Assembly (NCBI GenBank): GCA_030005635.1
Contig: JARUHP010000018.1
Coordinates: 1-64,000, forward strand
Length of the DNA stretch: 64,000 nt
Reading direction: 5' to 3'
Source of the DNA: Deltaproteobacteria bacterium IMCC39146
GTDB taxonomy: Bacteria > Desulfobacterota > Desulfuromonadia > Desulfuromonadales > BM103
The notes under the pieces were generated by a model that saw only the letters and a program-made list of their open reading frames with translations, was not told where the DNA came from and made no database searches. Positions 1-7,684 of the stretch are shown here, piece after piece. Position numbers and translations under genes: made by a program. Positions within the stretch are counted from its first letter, which is position 1. Each line of letters opens with the position of its first letter.

Positions 1-236
1 ATAATGCTGTTGTTGAACGGTTCTTCAGAAGCCTGAAGACCGAACAGACCAACCATTATCGCTATGTGAGCCGAGAGGCAGCACGGCGGGACGTGGTTGA
101 CTATATCCTGATGTTTTATAACAGCCAGCGGCTTCATTCGACTCTGGGGTATCGAAGCCCGGCTGTGTTTGAAGCTGAATATCAACAGTTACAAAACGTG
201 GCTTAACAATGTGTCCGTTTTTACTGGACCACTACA
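1..236 (+). mobile_element. Right end of an IS3-family insertion sequence
   Basis: The transposase tail (3-206) is followed by a probable terminal inverted repeat at 212-236, which reads TGTCCGTTTTTACTGGACC and then ACTACA. The left part of the element lies outside the window, so copy integrity and target duplication cannot be judged. The family assignment comes from the transposase C-terminus; the exact terminal base is an inference. Confidence 0.75.
3..206 (+). CDS. IS3-family transposase OrfB, C-terminal part (5' end outside window)
   Basis: This is the last 67 codons of a DDE transposase. It reads NAVVERFFRSLKTE at the visible start and ends with FYNSQRLHSTLGYRSP, the signature C-terminus of IS3-family OrfB (integrase core, rve). 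The glutamate in the RSLKTE stretch is the expected last residue of the DDE triad. The gene enters from the left of the window in frame, with no stop before 204-206. It catalyses transposition of its own element. Whether the full copy is intact cannot be seen. Confidence 0.85.
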   Translation, partial: NAVVERFFRSLKTEQTNHYRYVSREAARRDVVDYILMFYNSQRLHSTLGYRSPAVFEAEYQQLQNVA

Positions 237-332
237 CTTTAAGGTTTGCCATTCTTGTAAATAGTCACAAATCCTACTTATGTCATGTGTTTGTTCATCG
301 ACCTGAGGAATAGCCCCCAGCGTTTTTAGCGC

Positions 333-1103
333 CTACTTAGCGCCAAACACTTTTTTCAGGATATCCGTGGTTCGTTCAACTGGATTGTTGCGAATCGCAG
401 CTTCTTCTGCTGCGATGTAATGAAAAATTCCATTCATCCCTTCTGTTACAACATAGCTGTTCAGATCTGCTTTGACATTTGGCACAAAGGGCAGGTTGGA
501 GTACTCTCCCATAACAGCATCATAAGCCTGAACGGCACCAACCTGATTTATGGCTTGTTCGACAATGGGCTGCATCGCTTCGGCGAGAGGGACAGACATC
601 TTGTCTTGGAAATAACGCGTTGCGGCATCATCAGGGCCATTGTAAATGGCCGTGACATCATCCAGCGTCATCGAATCTATGGAGTTCCAAAAGACTTTCT
701 TTGCAGGTGGGGTTGCTACTTCTGCCGCGCGGTTTAACTTAAGCTCCAGGTCGTCCATCATAGCTGACAGACCTACTGCATCCAGCGCTTGTTTGACCCG
801 TAGCATACTGTCAGGTAAAGGGATGTGGATTGCAGGGTCCGTGTTGAAGCCGTCAGCTTTACCGAGTTGTCCAACAACCCTTTCCGAGCCAACGCGCAGC
901 GCATCTTTGAGGCCGCTTGTTATGTCGCTGTTGGTCAGGTTTGAGGTTTGTTCCTGAGGACTCTTGCTGACGGTGCCCAGAAGCTCCTTACCCGACTTGA
1001 GCCAGTCAATCTGGGCATGAGCGGGCATCATAATAACACCCTGAAACAGAAACATGATAAAGGTTACGAAGCAAACGTTTTTCCATGAACAGTATCGACT
1101 CAT
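333..1103 (-). CDS. DUF4197 family exported protein
   Basis: 256 residues with a signal peptide (hydrophobic CFVTFIMFLFQGVIMMPAHA, cleavage expected after AHA), so it should be periplasmic. The body matches the DUF4197 pattern as I know it: SGLKDALRVGSERVVGQLGK near the N-terminus, then FNTDPAIHIPLPDSM, and a C-terminal VAAEEAAIRNNP-like stretch before a short end. The family has no assigned biochemical role. I start it at the ATG at 1101-1103 because AGGGAGA sits about eight bases upstream; a longer reading to 1139 has no such site. It lies 47 bases downstream of the GspE-like ATPase on the same strand and may share its transcript. Confidence 0.8.
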   Translation of the reverse strand: MSRYCSWKNVCFVTFIMFLFQGVIMMPAHAQIDWLKSGKELLGTVSKSPQEQTSNLTNSDITSGLKDALRVGSERVVGQLGKADGFNTDPAIHIPLPDSMLRVKQALDAVGLSAMMDDLELKLNRAAEVATPPAKKVFWNSIDSMTLDDVTAIYNGPDDAATRYFQDKMSVPLAEAMQPIVEQAINQVGAVQAYDAVMGEYSNLPFVPNVKADLNSYVVTEGMNGIFHYIAAEEAAIRNNPVERTTDILKKVFGAK

Positions 1104-1150
1104 AACCCGTCTCCCTGAGAGTTTTGCCTGTGGAAGCAATCCTTAAGTTG

Positions 1151-3004
1151 CTATCCTGTGACGGAAACGATCTCTTTAAAGGTGGTGTGACCCTCGAACA
1201 TTTTCTGCATAGCCAGCTCACGTAAAGAGACCATGCCATCAGCTTTGGCAATTGCGTAGACTTCTGCCATGTCAGTTTGATCAGTTATCTTGGCTTTTAA
1301 CCGCTCAGTGAATTCGAGGACCTCAAAGATTCCGGTTCGACCCTTGTACCCGGTGCCGCGACAGTCATCACAACCTTTGCCTTCCCAAACTTTATAGTTT
1401 TTTTTCTCCAGGTCAAGATAGGTCATCTCTTCATCTGTCAGAACACGTTCAAACTTGCATTCCTGACAGATGGAGCGGAGCAGGCGTTGGGCGATAATAC
1501 CGTTAATTGTCGAGGTCAGGAGAAACGCCTGAATCCCGATGTCAAGCAGACGCGTGATGGCTGATGGCGCATCATTGGTGTGCAAGGTGGAGAGCACCAG
1601 GTGACCGGTCAGCGCAGCCTGAACGGCATTACTTGCCGTATCTGCGTCACGGATTTCACCGATCATCAGGACATCGGGGTCCTGGCGCAGGATGTTCCGC
1701 AAGACGGTTCCAAAGGTGACACCGATTGCTGATTGTACGCCAACCTGGTTGAAGTCTTCCATAACCATCTCGATAGGGTCTTCGATGGTGACGATGTTGA
1801 TTTCCGGTGAGGCGATGGTTTTCAGCGAGGAGTACAGGGTGGTCGTTTTACCACTACCGGTCGGGCCGGTGACCAGAACAATGCCATTCGGTTTTCTGAT
1901 GAACTCACTGTAAAGTTTGTATTCGCGTTCGTAGAATCCAATCCGGTCGAGCTTTTGCATCAGGATTTCCGGATCGAAGATTCGGATAACGACCTTCTCA
2001 CCGAAAGCGACCGGCAGGGTGGAAACACGCAACTCGATGTCTTTTGCCATGTGTTCGGTTTTGATGCGGCCGTCTTGTGGACGGCGCTTCTCCGCGACGT
2101 CGAGACGCGACAGCAATTTCAGGCGTGAAACAATAGCCGGATGGAGGTTGATCGGCACGGTGTGGATGTTGTGCAGAACACCATCGACCCTGAAGCGGAT
2201 CAATGACTTCTCACGCTTCGGTTCTATATGGATATCGCTGGCCCGCTGATCGAAGGCATATTTGAGCAGGAATTCCACCGCAGAAATGATGTGTTGGTCG
2301 CTGCTTTCAATCTCGTCACGGCCGCGCATTTTGAAGAGTTGCTCGAGATTGGAGAGCTCAGAGCTGAGGCCCATGTCGACCTGTGCTGCCCTGACCGAGG
2401 CCTGAAAACCGAAAAACTCTTCGAGAATTTTCAAGACGTCGCTGCGTGAAGCAAAAATTCTTTTGATCTGGATGCCGAGCGCGTGCTGCAAGTCTTCTAT
2501 CGGTCGGACATTAAAGGGGTCGGCTACAGCAATTGTGACCACGCCTTCTTTCTCGTCGATTGGGACCACCAGGTTCTTCAAAGCGAAAGCCCTGGGTATC
2601 TGATCGGTTACGACATCAAGCTCCAGCTTGAGAGGGTCTATCTTGATATATTCCATGCCGGACGCCTGGGCGATCAGCTCCGTAATGGCATCTTCTGTCA
2701 ATTTTTTCTGTGTTGCAGGAATCTCCAGACTGAAGGAGGTGATCACCTGGGCGGGAGAGGCCAGTTCGGGCTGGTAGATCTCTTTCTTAATCTGGTTCTT
2801 GGGCAGATGACTGTTCAGCTTTGCGGCCTGGGCATCGCCACGCTTGAGAATCATCTCATACTGTTCGTCGTCGATTCTGCTGTGCTGGTGAAGAAGCTTG
2901 GCAACATCCTTAATCGTCAACATGAGCTTTTGCGGTTTCTTGTCAGTCGCTCGACGCTTAGGAGGGCTGTCTTCTGGGAGTTGTTTTTTGTCACTGTTTG
3001 ACAT
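1151..3004 (-). CDS. GspE/PilB-type secretion or pilus assembly ATPase
   Basis: 617 residues. The N-terminal region (about 90-200) resembles the T2SSE_N domain. The ATPase core follows with ASDIHIEP and RPQDGRI (Asp/arginine-finger region), Walker A GPTGSGKTTT at about 380-389, Walker B DVLMIGEIRD, and the His box TGHLVLSTLHTND. A zinc-binding pair of CxxC motifs (CQEC and CDDC) sits near the C-terminus, as in GspE and PilB. This hexameric cytoplasmic ATPase would power assembly of a type II secretion pseudopilus or type IV pilus. No GspF/PilC or pilin genes are adjacent, so the two roles cannot be separated here. A charged, low-similarity N-terminal 30 residues (many Lys/Pro) precedes the domain. 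Confidence 0.9.
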   Translation of the reverse strand: MSNSDKKQLPEDSPPKRRATDKKPQKLMLTIKDVAKLLHQHSRIDDEQYEMILKRGDAQAAKLNSHLPKNQIKKEIYQPELASPAQVITSFSLEIPATQKKLTEDAITELIAQASGMEYIKIDPLKLELDVVTDQIPRAFALKNLVVPIDEKEGVVTIAVADPFNVRPIEDLQHALGIQIKRIFASRSDVLKILEEFFGFQASVRAAQVDMGLSSELSNLEQLFKMRGRDEIESSDQHIISAVEFLLKYAFDQRASDIHIEPKREKSLIRFRVDGVLHNIHTVPINLHPAIVSRLKLLSRLDVAEKRRPQDGRIKTEHMAKDIELRVSTLPVAFGEKVVIRIFDPEILMQKLDRIGFYEREYKLYSEFIRKPNGIVLVTGPTGSGKTTTLYSSLKTIASPEINIVTIEDPIEMVMEDFNQVGVQSAIGVTFGTVLRNILRQDPDVLMIGEIRDADTASNAVQAALTGHLVLSTLHTNDAPSAITRLLDIGIQAFLLTSTINGIIAQRLLRSICQECKFERVLTDEEMTYLDLEKKNYKVWEGKGCDDCRGTGYKGRTGIFEVLEFTERLKAKITDQTDMAEVYAIAKADGMVSLRELAMQKMFEGHTTFKEIVSVTG

Positions 3005-3313
3005 GTTTGGCCTCGTGCAGTATCGAAGGGTGTTAATTTTGAGAGGCTAGCAGCCTGTCGGACTACCAGAATTATTTACCGTTTTCTCGAGTACCGTTGA
3101 TGTTTTTAAACACTGTTTACTTTAGCACAGAAAGTTTTTCCTGCGCAGAGGTTTCTGCCCTGTATTGTTGTGAAATGTCTGAATTTGCTCAAGGTTTATC
3201 TGAACTAAAGGTATAGGCTATGAAGCCGATATTTATACCGATTTATCTTGCAGGGCATTGGCAATAGGGTTATCAATCAATAAACGGTGTAGTTTTTTTG
3301 AAAGGATTTGAGT
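3005..3313. other. Intergenic region between divergent genes (309 bp)
   Basis: No coding sequence is seen. The stretch separates the GspE-like gene (minus) from the MaoC-like gene (plus), so it must hold promoters for both, but no clear -35/-10 pair stands out. At 3047-3067 it contains one end of the CTAGCAGCCTGTCGG repeat that also occurs at 4411 and 43890. The remainder is AT-rich. Confidence 0.6.
3047..3067 (+). repeat. Partial copy A of the CTAGCAGCCTGTCGG palindromic element
   Basis: Reads CTAGCAGCCTGTCGGACTAC. It matches the left end of the full-length element at 4411-4579 and, reverse-complemented, its right end. No interior sequence or second end is recognisable downstream. Confidence 0.7.
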
Positions 3314-3790
3314 ATGTCTTCTCAAGCTGAATTAATTGAACGTTACCAAGCTCTTCAGGGACAGGAAATTCATGTTGGCCCATGGCTTGAAATTGACCAA
3401 CAACGGATTGATGATTTTGCGCGGGTTACTGGCGACGAGCAATGGATTCATGTTGACCCTCAGCGTGCGGAAAAAGAGTCCCCGTACGGGACGACAATTG
3501 CTCACGGTTTCCTGACCCTGTCGTTGTTGCCTTACCTGACCCAGAGCAATCAACCTGATTTCTTCACTGACAATTATCCGGGTATGCGCCTACGGGTGAA
3601 TTATGGCTTGAATAGGCTTCGCTATCCCGCGCCGGTTTTGTGTGGCAGCAAAATTCGCGCCCGGACAACAGTCCAGTCTGCTGAAGAGGTGCGCGATGGG
3701 GTCCAGATTGTCTACCTTTTAACGATTGAGATTGAGGGTGAGAAGAAACCTGCGTGCGTTGCCGAACAAGTGATGCGGGTGTATCCTTAG
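3314..3790 (+). CDS. MaoC-like (R)-specific enoyl-CoA hydratase family protein
   Basis: 158 residues forming a single hot-dog fold MaoC dehydratase. The hydratase signature is clear: DFARVTGDEQWIHVDPQ, then SPYGTTIAHGFLTLSLLP, giving the catalytic Asp and His (D in ARVTGDEQ, H in QWIHVD) and the conserved GxxIAHGFL. Relatives hydrate trans-2-enoyl-CoA to (R)-3-hydroxyacyl-CoA in fatty acid or polyhydroxyalkanoate metabolism. The substrate here is unknown. I chose the ATG at 3314 with AAAGGA eight bases upstream rather than the in-frame TTG at 3308. It is followed 48 bases later by the isochorismatase-like gene on the same strand. Confidence 0.88.
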   Translation: MSSQAELIERYQALQGQEIHVGPWLEIDQQRIDDFARVTGDEQWIHVDPQRAEKESPYGTTIAHGFLTLSLLPYLTQSNQPDFFTDNYPGMRLRVNYGLNRLRYPAPVLCGSKIRARTTVQSAEEVRDGVQIVYLLTIEIEGEKKPACVAEQVMRVYP

Positions 3791-3838
3791 TTTTTAACTC
3801 AAATTCTTTGTGGAATAAACTTTTTGTAGGGAGTTTTT

Positions 3839-4414
3839 ATGTCCAACGATCTTGGTAAATTCAAGTTAGATGCGGAGAAAGCCGTTCTGGTAGTGATCGA
3901 TGTTCAGGAGCGCCTGGTGCCGGCCATGCCTGAGGATATTTATTTGCGCTTGCGCAATACGGTTGCCATGCTGGTTGAAGTCGCCGGTTTGCTTGGTCTC
4001 CCGGTTGTCACCACGGAGCAGTACCCTAAAGGGATTGGTCATACTGTTCCTGAGCTGGCTGCTGTCTGCAATGAGACCGTCATTGAGAAAGTCAGCTTCG
4101 GCTGTTGTGGCGAACCGACCTTCCTTGAGGCCTTGAAGAATACCGGTCGCACCCAGGTGTTGATCACCGGTATGGAGGCCCATGTCTGCGTTTACCAGAC
4201 GGTGCTGGGCCTGCTTGAAGATGGTTATTATGTCCATCTGATTCGCGATGCAATCTGTTCCCGCAATAAAACGGATTACCTCGCAGGAGTGGCTAACGCG
4301 GGGCAGGCCGGTGCCGTTGTAACTACGGCCGAAACAGTCATGTTCCAGATGCTGCAGGAATCAACGCATGAGCAGTTCCGTGCAGTGTCCAAGCTGGTTA
4401 AGGAAAGGGGCTAG
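3839..4414 (+). CDS. Isochorismatase-family cysteine hydrolase
   Basis: 191 residues with the complete catalytic triad of the family: Asp in VLVVIDVQERL (about residue 21), Lys in VIEKVSFGCC and Cys in GMEAHVCVYQTVLGLL. This fits the YcaC/nicotinamidase-like cysteine hydrolases, cytosolic enzymes acting on amides or vinyl ethers. No substrate can be named from sequence. GGGAG lies seven bases before the ATG. The last codon and TAG stop (4412-4414) overlap the first bases (CTAG) of the palindromic element that follows, so the element abuts or supplies the stop. Confidence 0.88.
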   Translation: MSNDLGKFKLDAEKAVLVVIDVQERLVPAMPEDIYLRLRNTVAMLVEVAGLLGLPVVTTEQYPKGIGHTVPELAAVCNETVIEKVSFGCCGEPTFLEALKNTGRTQVLITGMEAHVCVYQTVLGLLEDGYYVHLIRDAICSRNKTDYLAGVANAGQAGAVVTTAETVMFQMLQESTHEQFRAVSKLVKERG

Positions 4415-4579
4415 CAACCAGTCGGACTAACCATGAACTAGCTGCAAATCCGCCTGTTTGGCCCATATTTCAGCTCTTTTTCGACCAATAGCTACGGCTA
4501 TTACTCTCAAATGAGCCATAAATCTGTTCTCAAACGGTCAAATTTTTGCTTCAGACCAGATAGCCCGACAGGCTGCTAG
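4411..4579. repeat. 169-bp imperfect palindromic element, full-length copy B
   Basis: The two ends are inverted copies: CTAGCAACCAGTCGGAC at 4411-4427 and GCCCGACAGGCTGCTAG at 4563-4579. The arms remain loosely complementary towards the centre, where AATAGCTACGGCTATT forms a tight hairpin (about 4488-4503). Left halves recur at 3047-3067 and 43890-43931. No open reading frame is inside. It behaves like a non-autonomous repeat (MITE- or REP-like). The origin is an inference. Confidence 0.75.
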
Positions 4580-4650
4580 CGGCGCATAGCACAAACGTTA
4601 TACATTTTTTCTTGCCACGCGCCACGCGCGACGTTTATTAAGGAGCTTAT

Positions 4651-5748
4651 ATGGCCCGCAAGGTCTTTGTTGCTGCAACTGGTCAGAATAGCGGTAAAAC
4701 CACTACCAGCCTTTCCCTCATGTACATGGCTCGTAAAAAATATGGGAGGGTCGGCTTTATAAAACCGTTTGGCCCCAAGCCCTCAGTCTCCAGAAGTGGC
4801 ATGGTTGCGGATAAAGATGCCATCCTGATGGCTGAAGTTTTTGGTCTTGAAGATGATCTGTCTTTGATGTCACCTCTGGTCCTGCACCCTGGTGATACCC
4901 AGAAATTACTGGATGGTGATCTCTCAGGCGCCGAGATGGAACGGAAAATGTTCGATGCCATAGACAAACTGGACCGCAAGAATGATTTTCTGATTATAGA
5001 GGGTGCCGGACATACTGGTGTTGGCTCGGTTCTGGGCTTCTCAAACGCACGTGTTGCCAGGATTGCTGAGGCACCGGTGGTTATGGTGACTGGTGGGGGC
5101 GTTGGCAACGTTGTTGATTCAGCGTACATGAACCTCGCTTTGTTTGAGAAAGAACAGGCTGAAGTTCGCGCTGTTCTGGTTAATAAAATTATTGCTGAGA
5201 AGCGTGAAAAGACCCTGCGCTATCTGGAACTCGCTTTTGCGAAGGAAGCGTTCAAGGTTGTCGGCGGCTTCAACTACCAGCCGATTCTAGCCAATCCGAC
5301 CCTGCGCCGTATCAGCCAGATTCTCGATATCCCCTTACATGGTAATCAGGAGTCAGCGGGACAGATTATCCACCATGTCCAGATCGGTTCAGCTGCCACG
5401 CAACGTGTCACGGAGCTTTTGAAGGAGTCCTCCCTGGTGACAGTGACCAGCAGCCGTGATGAATTATTGGTGACTCTGGCCAATATCTACAACCTGCCCG
5501 AATATCGTCATTTGCTTGCTGGGCTGGTTGTCCCCGGTGTCGCCAAGATTAGCGCTATCACACAGAAAATTCTGGATAATAGTGGCATCCCCTATCTGAG
5601 AACGACCCGAACAACGGCAGATGTTTTTAATACTATTACTGATGACGTTTCCAAGCTTAATGCCATGGATACCCAGAAGATTGACCTGATTATGGAGCTC
5701 GCCGATAAGCGTTTTGAATTTGATGCCCTGGATTCTCTGCTTGGCTGA
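4651..5748 (+). CDS. BioD-like P-loop ATPase with C-terminal DRTGG domain
   Basis: 365 residues. The N-terminal half is a dethiobiotin-synthetase-like P-loop domain with GQNSGKTTTSLSLM at about 12-25 and DFLIIEGAGHTGVGSVLG as the Walker B/EGAG segment. The C-terminal half (about 215-325) looks like a DRTGG domain, the arrangement seen at the N-terminus of long phosphotransacetylases (Pta). No phosphotransacetylase catalytic domain follows, so this is the stand-alone form, often annotated only as AAA or cobyrinate-synthase-like. The DRTGG domain may sense a nucleotide or metabolite; function is unknown. AAGGAG lies six bases before the ATG. The biosynthetic bioD is a different gene at 62.6 kb. 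Confidence 0.75.
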   Translation: MARKVFVAATGQNSGKTTTSLSLMYMARKKYGRVGFIKPFGPKPSVSRSGMVADKDAILMAEVFGLEDDLSLMSPLVLHPGDTQKLLDGDLSGAEMERKMFDAIDKLDRKNDFLIIEGAGHTGVGSVLGFSNARVARIAEAPVVMVTGGGVGNVVDSAYMNLALFEKEQAEVRAVLVNKIIAEKREKTLRYLELAFAKEAFKVVGGFNYQPILANPTLRRISQILDIPLHGNQESAGQIIHHVQIGSAATQRVTELLKESSLVTVTSSRDELLVTLANIYNLPEYRHLLAGLVVPGVAKISAITQKILDNSGIPYLRTTRTTADVFNTITDDVSKLNAMDTQKIDLIMELADKRFEFDALDSLLG

Positions 5749-5867
5749 AGTGAATGAGCCCTTAAGGTGAGCGGTGAGCAAAACAGGGGCTCGAATTTAT
5801 TCCCCGGAAATGCTATAAAACTGATTCGGAATTGTTTATTTAATGACACAAACAGGAGCATGAACTT

Positions 5868-6821
5868 ATGCAAATAGCGCTGATCGGAATCGGTAAGATT
5901 GCCAACTATCAGATGCAGGCCATTACTCATACTCCGGGAATCAAACTGGTTGATGCGCATGATCTGGATGCGAATAAAGCCGAGGAATTGCCGGGCAGTG
6001 TCAATTTCCATGACAACCTCGACAAGATGCTCAAAAAATCTACGGCTGACGCATTCCTCGTCTCGACTCCGACGTCCAGCCATTTCGAAGTCGCCATGCA
6101 GGTTATCGAATCTGACCGTATTGCAATTGTCGAGAAGCCTATCTGTACCAGCCAGTCCGAGATGGATGCTCTGTTAACCGCTGCGCGTACGCGTAAACTG
6201 CCACTCTACACGGCGTTTCACCCTGCCTATGGTCGAGAAGTTGATTGGTGGCGCGAACAGCGTGATGCCAAAAACTTTGATCTCGGTGCTCTGCTCGGCT
6301 TTGATAGCTGTTTTGCAGACCCATACTACATTGATGGTAAATTGACACTCGGCGCAGTTGGCAAGGCTGGAGCCTGGTCGGATAGCGGTGTCAGTGCCTT
6401 GAGCGCACTCTCCCGATTGATCGACCCGCATTCTATGGAATTGGTGGATGGTCGAATGACCGTTATCCCTTCCTTGGGCTGCGCCCAGGTTCAGGGTCTG
6501 GGTATTTACAATTTTGTAGAGCTGGGAAATCCCGGCTATGGCATCGTTGATACCAACTGGACATTGGGTAAAAACTATAAAACCACACGACTTCGTTACG
6601 AGAATGGTATTGTCGCTTTGGATCACGCCAAAGAAGTGGCGACATTGGCCCTGCATGGGCAGAATGCGCTTGTTTTTAACCTGGCCACTGATAAGCCTCG
6701 CCTGGTGAATCACTATTGTGGTGTCTTCTCAGACCTGACAGAGATGTTCGGTAAAGGAGAGGACAACACGGAACTTTCTGAAGTGCTGCATCGTTTGCTT
6801 TTTGCTGCGCTGCACCATTAA
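5868..6821 (+). CDS. Gfo/Idh/MocA family NAD(P)-dependent oxidoreductase
   Basis: 317 residues. The N-terminal Rossmann fold begins MQIALIGIGKIANYQM, with the family's nucleotide loop GIGKIA. The EKP motif, whose Lys acts in catalysis, is present as IVEKPICTS at about residues 85-93. The C-terminal half is the substrate-binding beta-sheet domain, with FHPAYGREVDWW. Relatives oxidise or reduce sugars and sugar derivatives; the Gal80/galactose-dehydrogenase subgroup is the closest impression. The substrate is not predictable. AGGAG precedes the ATG by nine bases. The gene stands between unrelated genes, and 46 bases separate it from no obvious partner. Confidence 0.82.
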   Translation: MQIALIGIGKIANYQMQAITHTPGIKLVDAHDLDANKAEELPGSVNFHDNLDKMLKKSTADAFLVSTPTSSHFEVAMQVIESDRIAIVEKPICTSQSEMDALLTAARTRKLPLYTAFHPAYGREVDWWREQRDAKNFDLGALLGFDSCFADPYYIDGKLTLGAVGKAGAWSDSGVSALSALSRLIDPHSMELVDGRMTVIPSLGCAQVQGLGIYNFVELGNPGYGIVDTNWTLGKNYKTTRLRYENGIVALDHAKEVATLALHGQNALVFNLATDKPRLVNHYCGVFSDLTEMFGKGEDNTELSEVLHRLLFAALHH

Positions 6822-6883
6822 TAAGCGCCTCTTGTCCCCGTAGCCAGATGCTACCTTCATTGATTTTTGTCTGAATTGAAACT

Positions 6884-7606
6884 ATGCAACAACGCCTGCA
6901 AAAAATAATCGCCGCGGCGGGGTATTGTTCCCGTCGCCGTGCCGAAGAACTGATTGCGGCAGGCAGGGTGCGTGTCGATGGTCATATTGCAGTCATCGGC
7001 GAAAAGGCAGATGACCAAGCGGCTGTTCTCCTGATTGATGACAAACCGCTGCAGTCTGCTGAAAAACTTGTTTATGTCCTGATCAACAAGCCTCTGGGAA
7101 CAGTGACAACGTTAAGTGATCCGGAGGGCCGTCCTGTGGTCACGGACCTGGTTAAAGAATTGGGTGTACGTCTCTTTCCTGTTGGTCGACTGGATATCAA
7201 CACTTCCGGTTTACTGCTGTTAACCAATGACGGTGCTTTGGCTAACCGCTTAGCTCATCCGAGTCACCAGGTGGATAAACGCTACCTGGTCAAGGTGCGT
7301 GGGCGGCTGTCCGATGCTTCAAAACGCCAACTCGAAGAAGGCGTTGTGCTTGAAGATGGCATGACGTCGCCGGCTAAACTTGTCAATCTGCGTGTCAGTG
7401 GCCAGCACACCTGGTTTGAGATGATTATTCATGAAGGGCGCAATCGCCAGGTCCGTCGCATGTGTGAGGCCCTGGGGCATCAAGTCAGTCGGTTGGTCCG
7501 TATTGGCTATGCCTTTTTGACTCTGGATAAACTTGCTCCTGGACAGAAACGTCTGCTTTCTGAACGGGAGGTTAAACGTTTGCAGGGATTGAATAAAAAA
7601 GGATAA
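6884..7606 (+). CDS. rluB: RsuA/RluB-family 23S rRNA pseudouridine synthase
   Basis: 240 residues. An S4 RNA-binding domain covers the first 50 (QRLQKIIAAAGYCSRRRAEE, RVRVDG). The catalytic domain carries the family motif VGRLDINTSGLLLLTNDG, whose Asp attacks the uridine. The C-terminal EGRNRQVRRMCEALGH segment is also diagnostic. The length and domain order fit RluB, which modifies the peptidyl-transferase region of 23S rRNA, but RsuA-type specificity cannot be excluded from sequence alone. The gene runs into pgi, 78 bases downstream on the same strand. Confidence 0.88.
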   Translation: MQQRLQKIIAAAGYCSRRRAEELIAAGRVRVDGHIAVIGEKADDQAAVLLIDDKPLQSAEKLVYVLINKPLGTVTTLSDPEGRPVVTDLVKELGVRLFPVGRLDINTSGLLLLTNDGALANRLAHPSHQVDKRYLVKVRGRLSDASKRQLEEGVVLEDGMTSPAKLVNLRVSGQHTWFEMIIHEGRNRQVRRMCEALGHQVSRLVRIGYAFLTLDKLAPGQKRLLSEREVKRLQGLNKKG

Positions 7607-7684
7607 GAATTAAGTTCTTTGTTCATAGTCGCCGTTAAAATCTGGCGGCGTGTCTGTAGCAGGTTCATCTTACAGGGAGAAACT

